NCBI GenBank assembly: GCA_964540815.1 | Contig: CAZIOH010000090.1 | Span: 1 to 28,287 of the forward strand | Origin: CAZIOH01 sp964540815 | GTDB taxonomy: Bacteria > Myxococcota_A > Polyangia > Fen-1088 | DNA length: 28,287 bases | Direction of reading: 5' to 3' | Shown here: positions 15,901 to 23,237 of the stretch, piece by piece | Numbering within the stretch: the first letter of the stretch is position 1 | Layout: each line of letters starts with the position of its first letter | Position numbers and translations under genes: made by a program | Notes under the pieces: model-generated | Seen by the model: only the letters and a program-made list of their open reading frames with translations | What the model was told of the DNA's origin: nothing | Databases searched by the model: none

Positions 15901-16195
15901 CGCGAAAGACCAGGGTGATGAGCGACAGGCCGAAGGTGCTGCGCGAGCGCATCACGTGCAGCCCGGGGATCCCGTTCAGCGCGCGCTCGAGCGGGATGGT
16001 CACCTGCTCCTCGACCTCCTCGGCGGCGTGGCCGAGGTACTGGGTGACGACCTGGGCGGTGGTGTCGGCGATGTCCGGGTAGGCCTCGACCGAGAGCGCC
16101 TTCCACGAGTAGATCCCGAAGACCACCACCAGCGCGAAGAACGCCAGCACCAGCCAGCGCCGCGTGAGGCAGAAGGCCACGAAGCGCGCGATCAT
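12977..16195 (-). CDS. CzcA/CusA-family heavy-metal RND efflux pump
   Basis: This inner-membrane proton/metal antiporter subunit drives export of divalent metal ions across the envelope. The 1072-aa protein has the RND layout of two halves, each with one helix, a periplasmic loop of about 300 residues and a helix bundle. The helix 4 signature is DFGIIVDGAIVVIEN (394-408), with Asp394, Asp400 and Glu407. This pattern is that of CzcA-like HME1/HME2 pumps (Zn/Co/Cd/Ni type) rather than the Cu/Ag CusA type; the exact ion remains an inference. The N-terminus MIARFVAFCLTRRWLV is typical, supporting ATG 16195. The last about 18 residues are an Arg/Asp/Ser repeat coded by a 9-bp tandem repeat, which is unusual for the family. 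It lies downstream of the adaptor gene and overlaps the channel gene by 4 nt. Confidence 0.95.
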   Translation of the reverse strand: MIARFVAFCLTRRWLVLAFFALVVVFGIYSWKALSVEAYPDIADTTAQVVTQYLGHAAEEVEEQVTIPLERALNGIPGLHVMRSRSTFGLSLITLVFRDGIEDYWARQRIQERISGVDLPPGANPGLDPLSSPIGEIYRYTLTSTSSRDQREIKELQEWVVIPTLRQVFGVADVTNFGGETTQFQLLLDPARLTEFNLGIRQVVDAIQTNNSNAGGSIMVRGDQGFVVRGIGLIRSLGDLGNIVVAQKAGTPVYLKNLGEPRLGALERRGILGKDANPDGVSGIVLLLRGQNPSVVLTGVHQKVEALNHGLLPADVKVTPYLDRTELVHTTLHTVSHTLLEGMGLVVIILMLFLGSPRSALIVAITIPLSLLIAFGLMWLTNIPANLLSLGAIDFGIIVDGAIVVIENIMRHREEHPRARLTESEARRAALQVARPMFFAMAIIITAYIPLFAFQRVEKKLFSPMAYTVGYALAGATLVALALIPGLALAAYRRPRAIFRNRPLEWLTRRYDDVLGQVLRHPVKLALVPGLGAAALAVVLGVTIGKEFLPELDEGSIWLQVQLPPGLSLARASDMAGELRAATREFPEVSYIVTQLGRNDDGTDPWTPSHIECSVGLHPYDTWPSGETKHALIARMSERYKRLPGMSIGFSQPMIDGVNDKIAGAHSELVLKVYGHELGEMREIAQHIVKVLETVPGSADLAIDQEPPLPQLQVHVDRELAARFGINVSDIGQLIEVAIGGRAVAQIFLGERRYDIAVRFIEAVRDSPEKIGNLLLTTSSGASVPLSEVAQIELKSGESTITRESNRRHLTVKVNIRGRDLTSFLDEAHNRIAAEVRFDPAVYELVWGGQFENQQRAQARLALVLPVVLALIFILLYSAFGTVRHAALILVNVPLALLGGMVALHARGMTLNVSSAVGFIALFGVSVQNGVIMVSNLNRLSEKGIALAEAVLQGATERLRPVLMTATVAALGLMPAALARGIGSDVQRPLATVVVGGLISATALTLFVLPALYLVIERGVQRREIARHGETRGQDLSGPIWEGEDGPASGSRSLREPRGSRDSRDSRDSEDG
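12991..13017. repeat. 9-bp tandem repeat at the 3' end of the czcA-like gene
   Basis: There are three perfect copies of AATCCCGCG, followed by degenerate continuation. On the minus strand they encode successive Arg-Asp-Ser units in the cytoplasmic C-terminal tail of the RND protein. Confidence 0.88.
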
Positions 16196-16223
16196 CGTTG
16201 CACGATCATGGCGCGATCACCTT

Positions 16224-16273
16224 GCGCTCATGGGGTGGTGGGGGCCTCCAGGCGACGACGTGTCCATGAGCGC
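16224..16273. repeat. 10-bp inverted repeat between adaptor and RND genes
   Basis: Arms GCGCTCATGG (16224-16233) and CCATGAGCGC (16264-16273) are perfectly complementary across a 30-nt loop, inside the 82-bp gap between the adaptor stop and the RND start. In the operon transcript it could form a stem-loop that sets relative expression or mRNA stability. No T-run follows, so it is not an obvious terminator. Confidence 0.6.
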
Positions 16274-16277
16274 CCGC

Positions 16278-17477
16278 CTACTGCAAGAGAACGGCGTCGC
16301 GCATCACCACGCGCGTCCCCGCCTCGAGCCCCTTGCTGATGACCGCCAGCTCGCCCTGGGTCTCGCCGACCTCGACCGGCCGCCGCTCGAAGGTCCACGG
16401 CACCGCCAGCTCCGCGAAGACGTAGCTGTGGTCCCCCTGCAGGACGAGCGCGGTGGTCTTGACCACCACCTCGGGCAGGGGCGCGCTCGTGAAGGTCATG
16501 GTGGCGAACATCCCGGGCTTGAGCCGGCTGTCGCGGTTGTCGAAGGCCACCCGCACCTTGATGGTGCGCGTGTCCGGATCGAGCAGATCCCCGACGAAGA
16601 GCACGTGCCCGACCAGCTTCTCACCCGGGTACGCCACGAAGAGGGCCACCGCCTCCTGCCCCTGGTGGACCCGCCGGATGTCCTTCTCCTGCACGTGCGC
16701 CGTGACCCACACCGAGGACAGATCGGCGATGGTCATGAGGACGGCGTTCTGGTCATTGTGAAACTCGCCGGGCGCCACCGCCGACTCGACGATCCGCCCG
16801 GCGATCGGCGACCGCACGATCAGCTGCTTGCCGAGCTGACCGGGATCGCTGCCGAGCAGCCGCAGCCGGACCGCCGCCCGCTCGAGCTCGCTGGCGGCGA
16901 CGGCGGCCTCGGTGTCGGCCTGCTCCAGCTCCTTCTGGGCGCCGATGCCGTGCTGCTGGAGATCCTTCTGACGGGCCAGGGTCCGCTGGGACTGGGCCTC
17001 GGCGCTCTTGGCGCGCAGGTAGTCGGTCTGGGCCGACACCAGATCCGGGGCGTCCATCGCGAGCAGGGGCTGGTCCTTGCGGACCGTGTCGCCGAAGCGC
17101 ACGAAGAGCTTGACCACCCGCCCAGCCAGGGGCGGGGTGATCTTGGCGGTGCGCGCCGGATCGCTCTCGACCGAGGCCGGGACCACGAGGCGGGTCTGGA
17201 TGCTCTTCGACTCGACGGGCGCCACCAGCAGGCGCGAGCGAACGGGCGAGGCCTCCGGCACGAAGACCCGCTCCCCGTCCCGGCGCAGCAGCGTCGGATC
17301 GCTGGAGGGCGGGGTCGATGTCGCGCCCGGGGTGGCGGCCGCTCCTCCGGCCGAGGTGGTCGACGTCACGCGCTCGCAGCCTGCGCCGAGCCAGGCCCCG
17401 GCTGCAAGCCACGACAGCACCGCCAGCGCCCGCGCAGCTGCAGCTAACGATGACCCGTGATGCATACGCTCCGACAT
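16278..17477 (-). CDS. CzcB-type periplasmic adaptor (membrane fusion) lipoprotein
   Basis: This links the RND pump to the outer-membrane channel. The 399-aa protein has a hydrophobic N-terminus ending LGAGC (Cys34), probably lipid-modified although Gly at -3 is atypical. Then come a low-complexity Ala/Thr/Ser stretch and the adaptor core: a first lipoyl half around ITPPLAGRVVKLFVRFGDTV, an alpha-hairpin region (DYLRAKSAEAQSQRTLARQK onward), a second lipoyl half (IVRSPIAGRIVESAVAPGEF), then beta-barrel and membrane-proximal segments (VTAHVQEKDI, LKPGMFATMTF). It is the first gene of the adaptor-pump-channel operon. ATG 17477 is used; ATG 17465 is an alternative. No CzcB-type His-rich N-terminal metal site is visible beyond a single HH at residues 6-7. 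No dedicated metal-responsive regulator adjoins it. Confidence 0.92.
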   Translation of the reverse strand: MSERMHHGSSLAAAARALAVLSWLAAGAWLGAGCERVTSTTSAGGAAATPGATSTPPSSDPTLLRRDGERVFVPEASPVRSRLLVAPVESKSIQTRLVVPASVESDPARTAKITPPLAGRVVKLFVRFGDTVRKDQPLLAMDAPDLVSAQTDYLRAKSAEAQSQRTLARQKDLQQHGIGAQKELEQADTEAAVAASELERAAVRLRLLGSDPGQLGKQLIVRSPIAGRIVESAVAPGEFHNDQNAVLMTIADLSSVWVTAHVQEKDIRRVHQGQEAVALFVAYPGEKLVGHVLFVGDLLDPDTRTIKVRVAFDNRDSRLKPGMFATMTFTSAPLPEVVVKTTALVLQGDHSYVFAELAVPWTFERRPVEVGETQGELAVISKGLEAGTRVVMRDAVLLQ

Positions 17478-17542
17478 CGAAGTGCGGCGGAAGCTATCAC
17501 GCGCCCGATCGACCGGCCATCTCTGCCCGGTGACGATTCGAT

Positions 17543-18814
17543 TCACTCCATGCGGGCAGGCGCACCACCTGCGGGATCTCGGTCGAGCTCCGCCGGCACA
17601 CCCGCGCGCACCAGGCAGGCACGGTAGCGGCGGTCGACCGACTCCGCGAACCAGGCCGTCGAACGGGTGCCGGCGAACTTCGGGCTCGAGATGGCGACCT
17701 CGGGCAGGATGGCGTACGCCACCCCAGCTCCAGGCCCGCGCCCGCGTCCGCGCGCGAGCTGCTCGGCGGCGGCATGTTCGATGGCGCGGTAGGTGGCGGT
17801 GGTCTCCAGCTCGAGGGTCTTCTCGAGCCGGAGATCCGCGCGGATGGCGGCTGCCGACAGCGTCGGGGAAGATCGCTCGGCGAAATTCCGCACGGCCCGC
17901 TCGGACTCGGTCTCGCCGTCCTTGAGGCTGCCGTCCTTCTCGTACGCCAGCAGATCGCCGTCGGGCACCAGCCTCCGCCCGGTCAGCAGCGACAGCTTGG
18001 CCTGGATGGCGGCGTTGCGGCTGGCGTAGAAGCCCGCGTTGTAGTCCGCGAAGCGGAAGATGGCCCGGGGGTAGTGCGCCGCGTAGGCGAGCAAACGCGC
18101 CGTCCCGTAGTAGACCCCGCCGTTCCTCGTGTAGAGCGCATCGCGGATCTCGCCCGGGCTCGAGGCCTTGCCCGGGTGCGCGCGCGCCCACTCCTCGGCG
18201 AAGCGCACGCTCACCTGCATCGAGCCCGCGGTCGTGATGGGGTTCAGCGCCCGCACCTCGCGCACGTCGAAGAGCTTGCCCGCCAGGCTGGCGGTCCCGA
18301 ACAGGACCGGGTGGTTCGCCTCGTGGTACGCGACGATGTCGCGAAACAGGACGTCCACGTCGCGCTCGGTGCGCACCACCCCGAGCCGCTGCGCGAAGGT
18401 GCGCGCGTCGTCGGGCGCCCGACCCGCCAGCAGCCGCCGGACCAGCGGCTCCCCGAGCGGCCCGAGCCGCGCCTCGTCGCGGGCGATCCGTTCGGCCACC
18501 ACCTTGGCGAGCCCGGGCACCGCCGGATCCGCCTCGAACCCCGACTCCTGTCCCACGATGGCGAGCACCGCGCACACCGACCCGCGATCCACCGGCAGCC
18601 CGTTGGCGCCGAGCCCGTTGACCACGGCCTCGGCCCACGCCCCGCGCTCCCGCACGTGCTCTGGGATGAGCGCGGCCACCGCCGGCCCGTCGAGGGGCGG
18701 CTCGGGGGCCAAGGTCGAAAGGCCCGAGGGGTTGGCGGGCGCCCGCGGGCTGCGGCAGCCGCCAGCGACGAGCCCGACGGCGAGCCCGGCGAGGCCGGCG
18801 AGGAGCCTGAACAT
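17543..18814 (-). CDS. DUF1615-like lipoprotein with lytic-transglycosylase-like region
   Basis: The predicted lipoprotein has 423 aa, with a signal segment MFRLLAGLAGLAVGLVAGGC whose Cys20 would be lipidated. The body resembles the DUF1615 family: an early GQESGFEADP segment (Glu90 where lytic transglycosylases place their catalytic Glu) and a later NPITTAGSMQVSV, reminiscent of the GLMQ motif, followed by NGGVYYGTARLLAY and FADYNAGFYASRNAA. A cell-wall role is thus plausible but not established for the family. The ATG at 18814 gives a compact lipoprotein signal; an ATG at 18841 is also open. It is convergent with nothing, lies 65 bp upstream of the efflux operon on the same strand, and is divergent from the NtrC-type regulator, which makes shared control possible. 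Confidence 0.75.
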   Translation of the reverse strand: MFRLLAGLAGLAVGLVAGGCRSPRAPANPSGLSTLAPEPPLDGPAVAALIPEHVRERGAWAEAVVNGLGANGLPVDRGSVCAVLAIVGQESGFEADPAVPGLAKVVAERIARDEARLGPLGEPLVRRLLAGRAPDDARTFAQRLGVVRTERDVDVLFRDIVAYHEANHPVLFGTASLAGKLFDVREVRALNPITTAGSMQVSVRFAEEWARAHPGKASSPGEIRDALYTRNGGVYYGTARLLAYAAHYPRAIFRFADYNAGFYASRNAAIQAKLSLLTGRRLVPDGDLLAYEKDGSLKDGETESERAVRNFAERSSPTLSAAAIRADLRLEKTLELETTATYRAIEHAAAEQLARGRGRGPGAGVAYAILPEVAISSPKFAGTRSTAWFAESVDRRYRACLVRAGVPAELDRDPAGGAPARME

Positions 18815-18906
18815 TTCGAGGACGGCCGCGGCACGTTGCATGCGAAGCGCCAAAGATGCGCCAGGATCGGCCGATCCTCCAGCCGGGGCGGGGTAGACTT
18901 CGGGGA

Positions 18907-20315
<1,409 letters not shown>

Positions 20316-20319
<4 letters not shown>

Positions 20320-20473
20320 GTGAAGTGGGCCGCACCGCGACCTACCTTCGTCACGTCCGCTGTCCAGGCGAGCGTCGCGCGGCTTTGCCGCGCGGAGCGA
20401 GAGAGGGGCGCGGGGATGTGCGAGCGGCAGCGAGCCACGTCCCCGATCCATAGTGCGGCCCCACTTCATTCAG
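20316..20473. repeat. 158-bp element with long terminal inverted repeats and two internal hairpins
   Basis: The left arm at 20316-20335 and right arm at 20453-20473 are complementary over about 20 bp, with one inserted base and one G-T pair. The left arm includes the stop codon of the NtrC-type gene. Inside are a perfect 8-bp hairpin with a TTT loop (CGCGCGGC at 20376-20383, GCCGCGCG at 20387-20394) and a 9-10-bp stem (GGGGATGTG at 20412-20420 with CACGTCCCC at 20436-20444). The shape fits either a MITE-like mobile repeat or a branched structured RNA acting as the 3' end of the regulator transcript. There is no T-run and no clear target-site duplication. Confidence 0.7.
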
Positions 20474-20716
20474 CGGCCGCACCCTCCTCGCACAGGCCAT
20501 CGCACCTCATTTTGCATCCGGCTGGTTGCAAGTTGCCTTTTGGCCGTCCGAATTCCCTGCACAATGCAGGGAATCGGGGTCGAGCGCGTAAACAACGGGA
20601 CCGCCTTCGTAACGCACCCGCTCGCCGACCGACCCACAACCACCTGAAAACCCATCGGATTTCCGTTTTCTTCAGCGCGCCCGCGGGATCGGATCAACAA
20701 ACAAAGGCTCAGCACC
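20474..20716. promoter_or_regulatory. Upstream region of the KimA-like gene with a 10-bp hairpin
   Basis: This region is notably A/T-richer than the genes around it. It holds a perfect inverted repeat ATTCCCTGCA-CAA-TGCAGGGAAT at 20552-20574 and, just before it, repeated TTGCA strings (20513-20535). These could be an operator or a leader hairpin. I saw no match to the ydaO c-di-AMP, GEMM or other riboswitch consensus, and no clear GG-N10-GC sigma54 site. Together with the preceding inverted-repeat element this fills the 397-bp gap between the regulator and the transporter. Confidence 0.5.
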
Positions 20717-22792
20717 ATGCCAAGCCAAAACACCGAAGAAAAGCTCGAAACGCAACCCGATCCAGCGTCGCTGCTCGAGCGACGGACCACCGGCGAATTC
20801 GCCCCGCTCCCCGAGCCGCGGCTCCCCGACGAGCGCGACGCCCTCGGCGCGCGCATCCGCAAGACGGTCTTCGGGCGCCCGCGAGATCTGCGCGACGGCA
20901 AGCTCTTCCACAGCATCTCGCTCATTCCTTTCCTGGCGTGGGTGGGGCTCGGCGCCGATGGACTGTCATCCTCGGCATATGGTCCGGAGGAGGCCTTCAA
21001 GACCCTCGGCAGCCACACCTACCTCGCCATCGGGCTGGCGCTGCTCACGGGCATCACGGTCTTCATCATCTCGGCGGCGTACCGCGGGATCATCGAGGCC
21101 TTCCCGCACGGCGGCGGCGGTTACGTGGTGGCGACCAAGCTCCTCGGCAAGCCGGCCGGGGTCATCTCGGGCAGCGCGCTCCTCGTCGACTACATCCTCA
21201 CCATCACCGTGTCCATCGCGGCGGCCGGGGACGTGATCTTCAGCTTCCTGCCGCTCGGCTGGGCCGGCATGAAGCTGCCGGTCGAGGTGGTCTTCATCCT
21301 CGGGCTCAGCACCCTGAACATCCGGGGCGTGCGCGAGTCGGCCATCGCGCTCGCGCCCATCTTCCTGGTCTTCGTCTTCAGCCACGCCGCGGTCATCGTG
21401 GGCGGGATCCTGGGGCGCGCCGAGAGCATCCCGCGGGTGGCCACCTCGATGTCCACCGGCTTTCACAGCGGCGTCTCGACCCTGGGCTTCGGCGGCATGA
21501 TCCTGCTCTTCATCCACGCTTATTCGCTCGGCGGCGGGACCTACACCGGCATCGAGGCGGTCTCGAACGGGCTGCCCATCATGCGCGAGCCGCGCGTGCA
21601 GACCGCCAAGCGCACGATGCTCTACATGGCCGTGTCGCTGGCCTTCACCGCCGCCGGGTTGCTGGTCTGCTACCTGCTCTGGGACGTGCAGCCGACCCCA
21701 GGCAAGACCCTGAACGCCGTGCTGGTCGAGAAGATGACCGCCCACCTGCCGCTCGGCTCGGTCCTGTCGGTGGTGACCCTGTTCTCCGAGGGGGTGCTGC
21801 TGATCGTCGCCGCCCAGGCCGGCTTCCTCGACGGCCCGCGGGTGCTCGCCAACATGGCCCTCGACCACTGGATGCCGAGCCGATTCGCGGCCCTGTCCGA
21901 CCGGCTGACCTCGCAGAACGGCATCGTGGTGATGGGCGGGGCGTCGCTGCTGGCCCTGGTGTACACGGGCGGTGACATCGGCAAGCTGGTCGTCATGTAC
22001 AGCATCAACGTGTTCCTGACCTTCTCGCTGTCGATGTTCGGAATGCTCAAGCACTGCCTGACCGAGCGCAGCAAGCTGCGCAACTGGATCCAACAGACGG
22101 TGCTGTTCACGCTGGGGTTCATCCTGTGCGCCACCATCCTCGTCATCACGGTGTTCGAGAAGTTCCGCGAGGGCGGTTGGCTGACCCTGCTGGTGACGGC
22201 GGGGGTGGTGGGCTTGTCGTTCGTCATTCGCGCCCACTACCGCAGCGTCGCGAACAAGCTGACGGAGCTCTACCAGGACGTCTGCCACATCGAGGTCAAG
22301 GACCAGCCCGCCATCCCCATCACCGCCAGCAAAACGCCCACCGCCTGTATCCTGGTCCCGAGCTACGGCGGCGTCGGCATCCACACCGTGCTCAACGTCT
22401 TCCGCTGCTTCCCGAACCACTACAAGAACCTGGTCTTCGTCTCGGTGGGGGTGATCGACTCGGGCGGCTTCAAGGGCGCCGAAGGCGTCGAGGAGCTGGA
22501 CCGCGCCACCCACGGCATGCTGCAGCGCTACTGCTCCCTCGCCACCGAGCTGGCCGTCCCCTCCACCCTGCGCTACAGCGTGGGCACCGATGCCGTTGCC
22601 GAAGCCGAGCGGCTCTGCCGCCAGGTCATGATCGACTTCCCGTCGGTCACCTTCTTCGGCGGCAAGGTCATCTTCGCCCGCGAGCAGTGGTACCAGCGCA
22701 TCCTCCACAACGAGACCGCCACCGCCATCCAGAAGCGCCTCTACTGGCTCGGCGCCACCATGGTGGTCCTGCCAGCCCGCGTCACGCACTAG
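20717..22792 (+). CDS. KimA-like potassium/proton symporter (APC superfamily)
   Basis: This inner-membrane importer is probably for K+. The 691-aa protein has a hydrophilic N-terminal extension of about 60 residues, some 12 membrane helices (about 65-510) and a cytoplasmic C-terminal domain (about 515-691). The core matches the KimA/YdaO family: GADGLSSSAYG (79-89), a YRGIIEAFPHGGGGYVVA segment and LLVDYILT (155-162). Asp81, Tyr88 and Asp158 fall where B. subtilis KimA has the residues implicated in K+ binding and proton coupling (Asp36, Tyr43, Asp117), so transport activity is plausible. The C-terminal domain corresponds to the soluble domain of KimA. In Bacillus this family is inhibited by c-di-AMP; no such link can be read here. 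The start ATG 20717 has only a weak ribosome binding site; the long N-terminus is hydrophilic and might be partly untranslated. Confidence 0.88.
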   Translation: MPSQNTEEKLETQPDPASLLERRTTGEFAPLPEPRLPDERDALGARIRKTVFGRPRDLRDGKLFHSISLIPFLAWVGLGADGLSSSAYGPEEAFKTLGSHTYLAIGLALLTGITVFIISAAYRGIIEAFPHGGGGYVVATKLLGKPAGVISGSALLVDYILTITVSIAAAGDVIFSFLPLGWAGMKLPVEVVFILGLSTLNIRGVRESAIALAPIFLVFVFSHAAVIVGGILGRAESIPRVATSMSTGFHSGVSTLGFGGMILLFIHAYSLGGGTYTGIEAVSNGLPIMREPRVQTAKRTMLYMAVSLAFTAAGLLVCYLLWDVQPTPGKTLNAVLVEKMTAHLPLGSVLSVVTLFSEGVLLIVAAQAGFLDGPRVLANMALDHWMPSRFAALSDRLTSQNGIVVMGGASLLALVYTGGDIGKLVVMYSINVFLTFSLSMFGMLKHCLTERSKLRNWIQQTVLFTLGFILCATILVITVFEKFREGGWLTLLVTAGVVGLSFVIRAHYRSVANKLTELYQDVCHIEVKDQPAIPITASKTPTACILVPSYGGVGIHTVLNVFRCFPNHYKNLVFVSVGVIDSGGFKGAEGVEELDRATHGMLQRYCSLATELAVPSTLRYSVGTDAVAEAERLCRQVMIDFPSVTFFGGKVIFAREQWYQRILHNETATAIQKRLYWLGATMVVLPARVTH

Positions 22793-22818
22793 GCGGATCT
22801 TCAATGGGCTCTCGCTGA

Positions 22819-22842
22819 GGCCTTCACGAGGGCGGGAAGGCC
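22819..22842 (+). terminator. Possible terminator stem-loop after the KimA-like gene
   Basis: GGCCTTC (22819-22825) can pair with GAAGGCC (22836-22842) across a 10-nt loop, 27 bp after the stop codon. There is no following T-run, so intrinsic termination is uncertain. Confidence 0.4.
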
Positions 22843-22904
22843 CTGAGAGGTCACACCGAAACCCACAACCCACTACCTCCTACCTGTGGTTTTACGGCTT
22901 CCGT

Positions 22905-22945
22905 CGGCCGAACTTCACGCCATCGAGCGTGCGTAAATTCGGCCG
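22905..22945. repeat. Two-tier hairpin at the boundary of the accessory module
   Basis: The outer arms CGGCCGAA (22905-22912) and TTCGGCCG (22938-22945) are perfect. The inner arms CACGC (22916-22920) and GCGTG (22927-22931) enclose a 6-nt loop. It lies in the 300-bp gap after the KimA-like gene, where the base composition begins to shift. It could be a terminator, a protein-binding dyad or the remnant of an insertion end. Confidence 0.6.
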
Positions 22946-23001
22946 ATTTCGGTCGCGGACTCGTTTCGTAGACGTTTCCTTTCCCGACGGTGCGGTCGCA
23001 C

Positions 23002-23065
23002 ACGACTGCGTGTTACAGTCGTCTCGGTGATAGGTCGACGAAGTCCGCAATGTTGCGGCGTCGAC
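23002..23065. promoter_or_regulatory. Two adjacent dyads upstream of the small ORF
   Basis: The first dyad is ACGACTG (23002-23008) with CAGTCGT (23016-23022), separated by 7 nt. The second is a stronger nested stem: GTCGACG (23034-23040) with CGTCGAC (23059-23065) outside, and CCGCAA (23045-23050) with TTGCGG (23053-23058) inside, leaving a 4-nt bulge and a 2-nt centre. They end 16 bp before the Shine-Dalgarno of the small ORF, a position suited to an operator or a leader hairpin. No clear -10/-35 pair was identified. Confidence 0.5.
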
Positions 23066-23081
23066 GTCCGAGATCGAAGGG

Positions 23082-23086
23082 GGAGG
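23082..23086 (+). promoter_or_regulatory. Strong Shine-Dalgarno of the small ORF
   Basis: GGAGG within a purine-only run, six bases before ATG 23093. It is the best ribosome binding site seen in the window and it decides in favour of the 45-codon frame over the longer upstream GTG/ATG options. The aminotransferase ATG 145 bp later has none. Confidence 0.7.
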
Positions 23087-23092
23087 AGAGCG

Positions 23093-23230
23093 ATGGAAAG
23101 CCCACACCTGAGTCCGGGGATCCTCGATTCGCGTCAGAGCAAGGGCGCTGGATTTCCGGGAAGCCTTCAAACACTTCAACACTCGCAAAGCGATCGCATC
23201 GATGTGCGGTCCCAAAGCGAGTCTGCCTAG
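23093..23230 (+). CDS. Small ORF (45 aa), candidate leader or precursor peptide
   Basis: This is not a recognised family. The frame runs from ATG 23093, six bases behind a perfect GGAGG, to TAG 23230, only seven bases before the aminotransferase ATG, which has no ribosome binding site of its own. This arrangement suggests translation of the peptide feeds ribosomes to the enzyme. The product begins MESPHLSPGIL and ends VRSQSESA. It has ten Ser and five Gln among 45 residues, no Cys, no Trp, no Tyr, no signal peptide and no membrane segment. There is no double-Gly leader motif, though an AGFPG segment lies mid-way (19-23). It could be a regulatory leader peptide, a small protein, or a substrate for the neighbouring PLP and SDR enzymes. 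A fortuitous frame cannot be excluded because codon bias in this region is mild. Confidence 0.42.
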   Translation: MESPHLSPGILDSRQSKGAGFPGSLQTLQHSQSDRIDVRSQSESA

Positions 23231-23237
23231 CCAGCCG

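Noticed and set aside
17478..17542. Sigma54 promoter for the efflux operon
   Set aside because: A GG-N10-GC spacing exists on the minus strand, but the flanking bases do not fit the TGGCAC/TTGC consensus. In such GC-rich DNA the match is expected by chance.
20474..20716. Possible riboswitch upstream of the KimA-like gene
   Set aside because: I looked for conserved cores of the ydaO-type and GEMM motifs and found none; only a simple hairpin is present.
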